DNA of 64,000 nucleotides from Agriotes lineatus (Eukaryota > Arthropoda > Insecta > Coleoptera > Elateridae), in the NCBI GenBank assembly GCA_940337035.1, contig CALNHX010002992.1, positions 1 through 64,000 on the forward strand. Reading direction: 5' to 3'. The translations under genes were made by a program, and so were the position numbers. Shown here one piece after another: positions 1-6,988 of this stretch; positions within the stretch are counted from its first letter, which is position 1; the number at the start of each line of letters is the position of its first letter. A model generated the notes under the pieces. That model saw only the letters and a program-made list of their open reading frames with translations. It was not told the origin of the DNA and searched no databases.

Positions 1-436
1 ACTGTCCAATACTATCTTTAGCAGTAAAATCGATTGCTAAGGACGATTTAATTTCACTCCTGAGCGTGTTATTATTAGGCTTAATATGTAGCACAGGTTC
101 TGCTTGGTGCTGCACAATATTTTTTTCTAGTATATCATTAGCACTACCTGCTTGAGGGGAGGGCGACTTTGTTACACCTATACCCAGTTCATGTCTAATA
201 TATTGACTTATATCGGCAACTTCATATGAACCGTAAGGTATTTCAATTACAGCTTGTTTACCATCAATATCAGTATAATGAAATTTATTATTATTCGAAT
301 CAATATTAGGTATAGTATTATAAGCTTCAAAACTGATTAATCCTATAACGTATTCAGATTCCGGATCCAGATGTATGGATGGATACTGAGCTGTGAGAAC
401 AGATTCATTTCCAGATAAGGTAAACGTCCAGGACAT
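1..436 (-). CDS. Polinton/adintovirus capsid-like protein, N-terminal part (cut by window edge)
   Basis: An open frame of 145 codons starts at the ATG on the minus strand at 434-436 and runs off the left edge, so only the N-terminus is visible. It opens MSWTFTLSGNESVLTAQ, continues with SFEAYNTIPNID and IEIPYGSYEVADI, and ends at the edge with IKSSLAIDFTAKDSIGQ. This pattern is familiar from capsid-type proteins of insect Polintons, where beta-rich jelly-roll proteins form the shell. I cannot tell from this part alone whether it is the major (double jelly-roll) or minor (penton-like) protein. It lies on the same strand as the protease and PLA2 genes, as expected for a virion gene block. No frame lesion is seen. 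Confidence 0.6.
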   Translation of the reverse strand, partial: MSWTFTLSGNESVLTAQYPSIHLDPESEYVIGLISFEAYNTIPNIDSNNNKFHYTDIDGKQAVIEIPYGSYEVADISQYIRHELGIGVTKSPSPQAGSANDILEKNIVQHQAEPVLHIKPNNNTLRSEIKSSLAIDFTAKDSIGQ

Positions 437-548
437 GTTTAATAGTAGACGGCTTAACTAGAACTGAAACAAAACATCTAGAGACCTTTAATTTTAATTA
501 CATTCTCCTCCTTCTCTAAGAATCTTACTGGAAATAAAACAACTTTTA

Positions 549-815
549 TTAAACAATAGGTTTTATTTTTCCTTTTACATCCTTATTCAGTATACATTGC
601 AATTGTTTATTTAAGATAGGTTCTAACAATAGAGACATTTTATCTATTCTATTCTTAAACCTCATCCTGTCGAGTGCACACAACTGCCAGTAATTGTATG
701 GAAGTTCATCATCCTCCTCTTCTTCTTCTTTCTGACGAATTTCAACAATCGGGTCAAAGTGAACCTGCTTGTTGATTTTACTTCTGGCGATCTTTGTCGT
801 ACAACACCAAGTCAT
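549..815 (-). CDS. small Polinton-arm protein, unknown function
   Basis: This 88-residue frame starts with a normal ATG and overlaps the 3' end of the next small gene (778-999) by 38 bases in another frame. It carries a strongly acidic run (QKEEEEEDDE, residues about 28-37) and a basic tail. I recognise no domain and see no signal peptide or membrane segment. Its position between the capsid-like gene and the protease, on the same strand and with compact overlap, makes it a probable accessory gene of the element rather than a chance ORF. The AT-rich composition means chance cannot be excluded. Confidence 0.4.
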   Translation of the reverse strand: MTWCCTTKIARSKINKQVHFDPIVEIRQKEEEEEDDELPYNYWQLCALDRMRFKNRIDKMSLLLEPILNKQLQCILNKDVKGKIKPIV

Positions 816-999
816 GTTTAAACTGGGTTATTAACAAGTTCAGGTCTGGCTGCCGCTCGCTTAATTTCAAACAAGAAAGTTCCTTTGAAATATCTTTTAA
901 TTTACAATATATTTCAATATCTCTGTTCAATTTCTCCAGATTTTTAGTAAAGCGGTTGAACTGCATTCGATATTTATAGTATCGTTGCTGCTGCTTCAT
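778..999 (-). CDS. small Polinton-arm protein, unknown function
   Basis: This 73-residue frame starts MKQQQRYYKYRMQFNRF and is rich in charged and hydrophobic residues with a spacing that suggests one long helix or coiled coil. It overlaps the following small gene by 38 bases. About 30 bases upstream of its ATG (minus strand) is an AT-rich CTTATAG that could serve as a TATA element, and a TGACGTCA palindrome lies at 1054-1061. No known family is recognised. Compact overlap and shared strand with neighbouring Polinton genes are the main support. Confidence 0.4.
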   Translation of the reverse strand: MKQQQRYYKYRMQFNRFTKNLEKLNRDIEIYCKLKDISKELSCLKLSERQPDLNLLITQFKHDLVLYDKDRQK

Positions 1000-1137
1000 A
1001 ATGCCAATGTGTACAATTCAGAATTCCCACACTATAAGTACATCCTCAGACGATGACGTCATCCCCCCCACATCTGCAAGTCTTGACAAGTCTGGACAGG
1101 TCTGGACAGGTTTTTCTCGCAGTAAACTGGTAGGAAG
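1000..1137 (-). promoter_or_regulatory. intergenic region with perfect CRE palindrome
   Basis: The 138 bases between the protease stop and the small ORF at 778-999 contain a perfect CRE/ATF palindrome TGACGTCA at 1054-1061, a short tandem repeat of TCTGGACAGG at about 1092-1110, and a TATA-like element near 1030-1036 on the minus strand. The arrangement would suit a promoter for the two small genes. Function is inference. Confidence 0.35.
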
Positions 1138-1518
1138 CTAACACATGGCATCGTGCAAAAATTGTAAACATAAATGCCCGCAATTTACAGAATCATAAGT
1201 TTGAAATGCCTGGTGATTATATTTAATAGGATGACAGCTGCCATTTTTGCCACTTGTCAAATATTTCACAATTTCTATTGGAGGTTTTAAGTCTCCAAAA
1301 CTGTCAAAGTATATTGCATCTTTCCCCCGTTTTATGTAAGCCACCCAATGTGTACCAAGATTGGTTTTATCATCCAAATTTACAATACCGCATTCTATAT
1401 TTCGAACCTGTTTTGGTAAATCATCTCTCATAAAAATGCCGCGAAAGTTAGGAATTTTTAAACGTTTAGCGTATGATTGTAAATCGATATTTGACAAGGC
1501 TCGGTTTGGCAGCTGCAT
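1138..1518 (-). CDS. adenain-like cysteine protease (Polinton maturation protease)
   Basis: The 126-residue protein has the order of catalytic motifs of the adenovirus-type C5 protease family used by Polintons to mature capsid proteins: His57 in GTHWVAY, Asp72 in YFDSFGD, a Gln in the NHQAFQTYDS stretch (about 103-106), and Cys113 in NCGHLC. These proteases are small and this length is somewhat short but complete. The gene starts inside the stop codon of the upstream PLA2 gene: on the minus strand the junction reads TAATG (1516-1520), which suggests translation by reinitiation from a two-gene mRNA. No lesion is present, so an active enzyme is plausible. Confidence 0.85.
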   Translation of the reverse strand: MQLPNRALSNIDLQSYAKRLKIPNFRGIFMRDDLPKQVRNIECGIVNLDDKTNLGTHWVAYIKRGKDAIYFDSFGDLKPPIEIVKYLTSGKNGSCHPIKYNHQAFQTYDSVNCGHLCLQFLHDAMC

Positions 1519-2570
1519 TACAAGTTTTTTGTCGTGAACAATCCGTATCCTTTTTTATAAGGTTTTAGATATAAGCCTTTACCTAAAGCTATTGCCTCCA
1601 TCGTTTTATTATGTCTTTCAGACTCTGCTAATTGTTTTTTTGCCGACTGAGCATCTTTAACCACCTTTGCAATTCCTGCAGCTCCACCGCTAAGAGCTCC
1701 TAACGCGCTAAGTCCTGCAAAGATTGGAATCAAGGGTAACATTCCACCTGTTTTTGGCACACGTATTACTCGAGGAGTTTTAATAATCTTGTTTCTCTTT
1801 ATTTTATTAATTGTCTTAACAGCAATATTTGTAGCATCGCTTAAGTCTCGCAGCAGTCCTCCTCCTCCTAATTCAGTTCGTGCTTTTTTCACTACCTGAT
1901 TGAAAGTAAGCGTATCTCCAGGTGTTCTCTTTCTCTTTTTACCAGTTTTATTTTTAGCAAAGATTGGAATCAAGGGTAACATTCCACCTGTTTTTGGCAC
2001 ACGTATTACTCGAGGAGTTTTAATAATCTTGTTTCTCTTTATTTTATTAATTGTCTTAACAGCAATATTTGTAGCATCGCTTAAGTCTCGCAGCAGTCCT
2101 CCTCCTCCTCCTAATTCAGTTCGTGCTTTTTTCACTACCTGATTGAAAGTAAGCGTATCTCCAGGTGTTCTCTTTCTCTTTTTACCAGTTTTATTTTTAG
2201 CTCCCAACCCCATTTTTACTTTTGCCGTCATAGCTGTAGCTACTCCTGCAGCCGAGACACGTTCACCTAAGCTAGCGTCTGAAGCTCTAATACGTCCAAT
2301 AGCATTTTTAGCTAAAATTCTGTCAGCTTTATGTCGTTCCTCCATATTATCAGAATGTTTTGCATAAGCCAAATCGTGCTCACGACACGCTTGATCTAAT
2401 TTGTTAATTCCGGGATCTCCTCGTGCAATTCTTTTCTCAAGTTTTGTGCCAGGCCCGCAATATTGATATCCTGGTATGTGCAATTCAAAAGGCAATTTAT
2501 TAATGAGCGTATTGAGTACACCAGCACCTCGTCGGCGATGGACTGATTTGTTGTTTCGACCTCGAACCAT
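1518..2570 (-). CDS. phospholipase A2-domain virion-type protein of a Polinton, with internal tandem duplication
   Basis: The 350-residue protein carries a PLA2 core near its N-terminus: calcium loop YCGPGT (residues 37-42) and catalytic His-Asp pair in ACREHDLAY (65-66). Domains of this kind occur in parvovirus VP1 and in insect Polinton/adintovirus proteins, where they are thought to help membrane passage; that role is inferred here. Downstream, an 80-81-residue block starting AKNKTGKKRKRTPGDT and containing a basic KKRKR stretch and a poly-Gly run is present twice in tandem and differs only by one Gly. The C-terminal third has a small-residue-rich hydrophobic segment (LPLIPIFAGLSALGALSGGAAG). 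The start ATG lies 47 bases from the divergent ATPase ATG. Confidence 0.8.
   Translation of the reverse strand: MVRGRNNKSVHRRRGAGVLNTLINKLPFELHIPGYQYCGPGTKLEKRIARGDPGINKLDQACREHDLAYAKHSDNMEERHKADRILAKNAIGRIRASDASLGERVSAAGVATAMTAKVKMGLGAKNKTGKKRKRTPGDTLTFNQVVKKARTELGGGGGLLRDLSDATNIAVKTINKIKRNKIIKTPRVIRVPKTGGMLPLIPIFAKNKTGKKRKRTPGDTLTFNQVVKKARTELGGGGLLRDLSDATNIAVKTINKIKRNKIIKTPRVIRVPKTGGMLPLIPIFAGLSALGALSGGAAGIAKVVKDAQSAKKQLAESERHNKTMEAIALGKGLYLKPYKKGYGLFTTKNL
1717..2200 (-). repeat. in-frame tandem duplication, about 240 bp x 2
   Basis: Copy one spans about 1717-1956 and copy two 1957-2200. They are nearly identical; the second has one extra CCT triplet in the poly-Gly codon run. The duplication keeps the PLA2-protein frame open, so it is recent or maintained. 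Confidence 0.9.
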
Positions 2571-2617
2571 TATATAGAACTGAGAACTGATCGATTAGGA
2601 TCTTAATATATATAGAT
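2571..2617. promoter_or_regulatory. 47-bp divergent promoter region of the Polinton
   Basis: Only 47 bases separate the ATG of the PLA2 gene (minus) and the ATG of the ATPase gene (plus). The gap contains TTATATAG next to the minus-strand start and ATATATATAGAT next to the plus-strand start, both TATA-like. Transcription of the two arms must therefore start almost at the start codons or inside the opposite gene. Confidence 0.5.
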
Positions 2618-3343
2618 ATGCGTAGCAGTTTTAGTATGAGTTTTCAAGTAGACGTCATGAGGGTAGTTAAACTAAAAAATAGTTTGCCAATAAAAAATCA
2701 TGATAATCATACTGCATCTCTAAGCAGGAGACACGGACCGTTGTTACCTTCCACGATACGATGTCTTATTCTAGGTCCATCGAATTGCGGTAAAACAAAC
2801 ATCATTATATCGCTAATAAAAGATGTTAATGGAGTACGATTCGAAAATATTTATATATATTCAAAATCGCTGTTTCAAGCAAAGTTTGAATATCTAAGTA
2901 TGTTGTTTCAATTAATTCCTGAGGTTGGCTACTATACATACAGCGATGGTGTGAACATTGTACCACCCGACCAAGCTAAATCTAACAGCATTTTTATTTT
3001 TGATGACATTGCTTGCGACAAACAGGACGTTATGAGAGAATATTTTAGCATGGGTCGACATAAAAATATAGACTGTTTCTATCTTTGTCAAACATATGCA
3101 TGTATTCCTAAACATCTTATTCGCGATAATGCTAACATGCTGGTGCTGTTTAAGCAGGACGATATGAATTTACAGAAGGTCTACCGAGATCATGTTAATA
3201 CCGACATGACTTATGAACAATTTAAAGAAATGTGCGCATATTGCTGGAATAGTCATAAACACGGATTTTTGGTAATAGACAAAGATAGTGATTTAAATAA
3301 TGGGCGCTATCGTTATGAATTTGATTCGTATATATACATTTAA
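2618..3343 (+). CDS. FtsK/HerA (A32-like) genome-packaging ATPase of a Polinton
   Basis: The 241-residue protein has a Walker A motif GPSNCGKTN at residues 53-61 and a Walker B IFIFDD at 125-130, followed by a CFYLCQTYACIPKHLIRDN segment that matches the sensor/arginine-finger area of A32-type packaging ATPases. Such enzymes pump viral DNA into preformed capsids. A second ATG lies at codon 7 (MSFQVDV) and could also serve as start; I kept the first. The gene heads the plus-strand arm and is intact. Confidence 0.85.
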   Translation: MRSSFSMSFQVDVMRVVKLKNSLPIKNHDNHTASLSRRHGPLLPSTIRCLILGPSNCGKTNIIISLIKDVNGVRFENIYIYSKSLFQAKFEYLSMLFQLIPEVGYYTYSDGVNIVPPDQAKSNSIFIFDDIACDKQDVMREYFSMGRHKNIDCFYLCQTYACIPKHLIRDNANMLVLFKQDDMNLQKVYRDHVNTDMTYEQFKEMCAYCWNSHKHGFLVIDKDSDLNNGRYRYEFDSYIYI

Positions 3344-3435
3344 CAATTCTGATGTCTATTATTTGATAGAAAGCTGTTGACGTGTGAACTAGTTTGAATC
3401 TGTCAGTCTGTCTAACTGGCTGTTTACTTGTTTAC

Positions 3436-3684
3436 CTGTCTAGCTGTCTACCTGTCTAGCTGTCTACCTGTCTAGCTGTGTAGCTGTCTAGCTGTCTACC
3501 TGTCTAGCTGTCTACCTGTCTACCTGTCTAGCTGTCTAGCTGTCTAGCTGTCTACCTGTCTAGCTGTCTAGCTGTCTACCTGTCTAGCTGTCTACCTGTC
3601 TAGCTGTCTACCTGTCTACCTGTCTAGCTGTCTACCTGTCTAGCTGTCTACCTGTCTAGCTGTCTAGCTGTCTACCCGTCTACC
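3436..3684. repeat. 8-bp minisatellite (CTGTCTAG/CTGTCTAC), about 31 units
   Basis: An almost perfect array of 8-base units runs between the ATPase gene and the next plus-strand ORF. Units alternate irregularly between TAGC and TACC variants, and the array frays at both sides (3390-3435). It has no ORF through it on the plus strand. Confidence 0.95.
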
Positions 3685-3705
3685 GCTTACATACTTGCAC
3701 CGATA

Positions 3706-4623
3706 ATGAAATCGAATGTAGCGACAGAACTTATTAAAACTAAAAATATTATAAGACAGAAAGTTCGAGCTCTTAAGGAGGGTAAGTTGGTGGAACAACA
3801 GCTCCTCGGTAAATTTTTTAAACCTGTTACCGAACAAATGCAAAGTGTTGCAAAAGTGATAAATAAAAAAGAGAATCTCCCATCTTCAAAACTAGAATTA
3901 TTTACACCAAAACCGGTTGATGAAGTATTGTGCGAAACCGCCGAAGATGATTCTAATACGACTATAGCAAACAAATTTCAACCGTCTACCAACATAGAAC
4001 CGCAAGCTATAAGTTCTTTCTTAGAACAGTATGATAAACTTCCTAGGAAATATGTAAGCAATTATCTTATAGAAAGACCAAATCTAGGGAGGTATGGAAT
4101 TAGATATGATTTTGACAAAAACCAATTTTATTTTGGTGGAGATGAGCTAGATATAAAGGGTTCTGATATAATTGTAAAAAATGTTCGCTATGAAGGTACG
4201 CCTGGTTTGTACGAATTACTATTTAAAAACGATCCTCAAATAACTCCAACGTCGACAGATAGAGCAAATTATAATGATATCATAAACAGAACAGGTGCGG
4301 CGCATAGAAATTTTGATAAAAATGTGCAGAAGGTAGGTTTCAACCAAACGAAATACAAGAAATTTATAAAATCTAACCTGTCATCATCACCCTCGTCTTC
4401 ATCAGTGCCATTAAGAGCTAAAAAGCGTTCTGGTAAAGGTATGCAGCAAATGTATAAACAAGTTAGCAATAAACCAATGGATTATGTTTACTGGGATGAT
4501 CCGAATGAGTTAGTCGATCGATTAAAGTTACTGTATGCCTCTCAAGCATCTGGTCACACAAATCATAGAAATGAAATTGTTAGTATAATAGAAGAGTTAA
4601 AAGAGGCGGGAATAATTGAATAA
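3706..4623 (+). CDS. conserved Polinton protein of unknown function
   Basis: The 305-residue ORF begins directly after the minisatellite. Its N-terminal ~90 residues are basic and helical. A central segment (about 125-182) reads YGIRYDFDKNQFYFGGDELD followed by IVKNVRYEGTPGLYELLF, a conserved core I associate with a protein commonly adjacent to the integrase in insect Polintons (a DUF-type family, not named with certainty). The C-terminal part has a Ser-rich linker, a basic KKRSGKGMQQMYK patch and a helical end. No enzymatic motif is visible. It is intact and reads toward the integrase. Confidence 0.6.
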   Translation: MKSNVATELIKTKNIIRQKVRALKEGKLVEQQLLGKFFKPVTEQMQSVAKVINKKENLPSSKLELFTPKPVDEVLCETAEDDSNTTIANKFQPSTNIEPQAISSFLEQYDKLPRKYVSNYLIERPNLGRYGIRYDFDKNQFYFGGDELDIKGSDIIVKNVRYEGTPGLYELLFKNDPQITPTSTDRANYNDIINRTGAAHRNFDKNVQKVGFNQTKYKKFIKSNLSSSPSSSSVPLRAKKRSGKGMQQMYKQVSNKPMDYVYWDDPNELVDRLKLLYASQASGHTNHRNEIVSIIEELKEAGIIE

Positions 4624-4761
4624 AGTCAGTTCGACAATGTCGAGAGATAAGTTCGGTCGTCACATTCAGCACAAAAATCTATACTTTTACTACTATTTTA
4701 ATCTTCAACATAAACGATTAGCCAATCTTCTATTGGAAGAGGATTCTGTCAACAAGACCCA

Positions 4762-5712
4762 ATGACCCGGAAGAAAATAAACAGTTCGATTAAGGCTCAA
4801 ATAGTAGATGAGTTGCATAAGCCTGCACGAATAAATTTTCGAAGGCGTCGTGTAATAGTAAAAGGATTGGATGATCTTCATCAGGCTGATTTAGTAGAAA
4901 TGATACCATACTCTAAAGTAAATAAAGGTTATCGATATATTTTAGTAATTATAGATGTATTTTCAAAATATGTGTGGTTAGAGCCTATAAAAACCAAAAC
5001 CTCTAAGGAAGTTACTAGTGCAACTGAAAAAATACTATCTGAAAGCGGTAGAATTCCGAAGAACTTGCAGACAGATCAGGGTAAAGAGTTTTTCAATAAA
5101 GATTTTCAAACACTAATGAATAAATATAAAATTAACCATTTCTCAACATTTAGTTCAAAAAAAGCGTGTGTCGTTGAAAGAGTAAATCGTACACTTAAAT
5201 CTATTATGTGGAAGATGTTTAGTTTGCAAGGTTCATACAAATGGCTTTCTCTATTATCTCAAGTCAGTCACATCTACAATCACAAAAAACATAGTACAAT
5301 TGGTAAAAGACCGGTTGATGTGAATAAGAGTAATGAGAAGGAAATTCTCAATCAAGCCTATAATCATATAAAAATGACAGATTTAAGTAATGTAAAATTT
5401 AAGGTTGGCGATCCTGTGCGAATTAGCAAATATCGAACAATATTCGATAAAGGATATACGCCCAACTGGACTAATGAAATATTCACAATCGATCAAGTTA
5501 AATTAACTAATCCTATTACCTATCTACTAAAAGATGCTTCCCATCGGTCTATTCAAGGATGTTTCTACGATCTTGAGCTTCAAAAAGTTAAATATCCAGA
5601 CATACATCTCGTTGAACGTGTAATAAAACGAAAACGTAACAAAGTATTTGTAAAATGGCTTGGATTTTCAAATCAGCACAATAGCTGGATTGATGCTAAA
5701 AATATTGTCTAA
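4762..5712 (+). CDS. retroviral-type integrase with C-terminal chromodomain (Polinton integrase)
   Basis: The 316-residue protein has an rve integrase core with the catalytic triad Asp43 (HQADLVEMI), Asp105 (LQTDQGKEFFN) and Glu139 (CVVERVNRTLK). After a linker, residues about 280-316 form a chromodomain (ERVIKRKRNKVFVKWLGF, then NQHNSWI). The enzyme inserts the element into the host genome; the chromodomain may bias insertion toward marked chromatin (inference from other chromointegrases). The zinc-binding N-terminal domain of retroviral integrases is not obvious. The frame is complete, which argues that the element is young. Confidence 0.9.
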   Translation: MTRKKINSSIKAQIVDELHKPARINFRRRRVIVKGLDDLHQADLVEMIPYSKVNKGYRYILVIIDVFSKYVWLEPIKTKTSKEVTSATEKILSESGRIPKNLQTDQGKEFFNKDFQTLMNKYKINHFSTFSSKKACVVERVNRTLKSIMWKMFSLQGSYKWLSLLSQVSHIYNHKKHSTIGKRPVDVNKSNEKEILNQAYNHIKMTDLSNVKFKVGDPVRISKYRTIFDKGYTPNWTNEIFTIDQVKLTNPITYLLKDASHRSIQGCFYDLELQKVKYPDIHLVERVIKRKRNKVFVKWLGFSNQHNSWIDAKNIV

Positions 5713-5817
5713 ATTACCACGTTGTGATGACTCATCACTTAATTTTCATCGGTGCTATATAAACCTGATGTGCTGTAGTATTTTTATCATTCTCCTGCAC
5801 ACGTTCCTTCCAAAAAC

Positions 5818-6135
5818 ATGGCAGATTTCAACCAGAAACTTTGCAACTTAAATGAGGTTAAAGAGTGGAGAAATGTACGAGATTTGAAGATTGACGAAAA
5901 ATATCTAATAATAAATGTGTATCGATGTCCGACTAAATATGGCAATAAAGTGGCGGTGGAATTGGACAACTTCAGATTCATTCTACCAGCACGCTACGAT
6001 TGCCTAACAGATGCTGACTTGCAACAATTAGGAGAACGTCGCTACAATATCATCTCGGGTGGCAAGTGTGGGAGCAGCACGAAACTTGTCTTCGAGGAAA
6101 TCGTTCAGACAGAGATGACATCCGTAGCACAATAA
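5818..6135 (+). CDS. small protein next to the Polinton integrase, unknown function
   Basis: This 105-residue frame (MADFNQKLCNLNEVKEWRNV) has alternating hydrophobic and charged residues and a Gly/Ser-rich end. It starts at the first ATG, is followed by a short 3' region with AATAAA near 6185, and lies between the integrase and the presumed element end. Small conserved ORFs in this place are common in insect Polintons, but I cannot name a family. Confidence 0.5.
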   Translation: MADFNQKLCNLNEVKEWRNVRDLKIDEKYLIINVYRCPTKYGNKVAVELDNFRFILPARYDCLTDADLQQLGERRYNIISGGKCGSSTKLVFEEIVQTEMTSVAQ

Positions 6136-6247
6136 TTAGCTGATATGTATTTATAATAATTTTTATACATGTATGTTTTAGGTAAATAAATACAAATATA
6201 TTTACATTGTTGTTTTATTACACCATTGTGCCCGATTACAGGAACAT

Positions 6248-6331
6248 GCCAGGTTGGCCGAGTGGTCTAAGGCGCCAGATTTAAGCTCTGGTTCCCTAAG
6301 GGAAGCGTGGGTTCGAACCCCACACCTGGTA
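6248..6331 (+). tRNA. tRNA-Leu (anticodon TAA)
   Basis: A complete tRNA fold can be drawn: acceptor GCCAGGT pairs with ACCTGGT (one G-T pair at the first position), D arm TGGCCGAGTGG (A box), anticodon stem CCAGA/TCTGG with loop TTTAAGC giving anticodon TAA, a long leucine-type variable arm, and T arm GTGGG TTCGAAC CCCAC (B box). The discriminator is A, as usual for leucine. No intron. A T-run follows at once. It looks functional. Confidence 0.93.
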
Positions 6332-6335
6332 ATTC

Positions 6336-6341
6336 TTTTTT
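6336..6341 (+). terminator. RNA polymerase III T-run terminator of the tRNA
   Basis: Six T residues follow the tRNA 3' end after four bases, the usual Pol III stop signal. Confidence 0.8.
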
Positions 6342-6484
6342 GTTTGTCTAACAAACATCAGTACTTGACAAATTTATTTCAAGATCATTTTTACCAGCTT
6401 TGCACATTTTAATCTCCAGACAACAATAGCTTCATTGTTCTCGAATTTCGTGCTGATTTTAAAACAAGGGATGCCATTGTTCAA

Positions 6485-6600
6485 TAACATCCTGCAAGAA
6501 TAGACGATGACTCACATCCGGTCGAGCCTGAGTGTTCTACTGATAACATCCTGCAAGAATGAACATGTCTGCATCCCAGATGCTCGAGCGTGGGAAAATT
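6485..6600. repeat. 59-bp imperfect tandem repeat x 2
   Basis: Two units begin with ATAACATCCTGCAAGAAT (at 6485 and 6544) and end near GAGCCTGAG / GAGCGTGGG. The second half of the unit is diverged. Confidence 0.7.
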
Positions 6601-6629
6601 TCAAAAACTACACTTTTAACATAAAAAAT

Positions 6630-6810
6630 TCCCGGAAGTGGCCGAGGTCAATGACCCCGACTAGGCCAATGACTCCGACCTTGACCTAGGCTAGATCCGT
6701 GACCTAGAAAAAAATCTCGGAAGTGGCCGAGGTCAATGACCCCGACTAGGCCACGCCCACTGACCTTGACCTCGGCTAGGCCCGTGACCTTGAAAAAAGT
6801 TCAAGGTCAA
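6630..6810. repeat. 85-bp tandem repeat x 2 with ecdysone-response-like palindromes
   Basis: Two GC-richer units start CGGAAGTGGCCGAGG at 6633 and 6718. Each holds AGGTCA-A-TGACCC (6645-6657 and 6730-6742), an inverted repeat with one-base spacing that fits the EcR/USP consensus RGGTCANTGAMCY. At the end are TGACCTTGAA (6785-6794) and TTCAAGGTCA (6800-6809), a 10-bp inverted pair holding a TCAAGGTCA FTZ-F1-type site. Many further TGACC half sites occur. Function is not shown by sequence alone. Confidence 0.75.
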
Positions 6811-6988
6811 ATGTGTCCCAGAACGCCTATAGGTACTCTACTTATTTTATATTTTTAAGTTTATAACAAAAATATATTTTCTTTGGTGATAACGTAAACT
6901 TTGTAAACAATAATAAAAATAAAAAATTTGAATAGGCGCGTATATTCTAGCTACCTACTATTATAAAATAAAGTAGTATATATTCATC

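Noticed and set aside
1900..2367. Two plus-strand ORFs with identical hydrophobic starts
   Set aside because: They are antisense shadows of the duplicated block in the PLA2-domain gene.
3436..3684. Array of short repeats resembling a CRISPR array
   Set aside because: Units are 8 bp with no spacers, in a eukaryotic transposon; it is a minisatellite.
6830..6988. Left TIR and 8-bp duplication of the hAT element ending at 9377
   Set aside because: No sequence matching TAGAGATGAGC or GTATAAGT was found here, so the boundary is left open.
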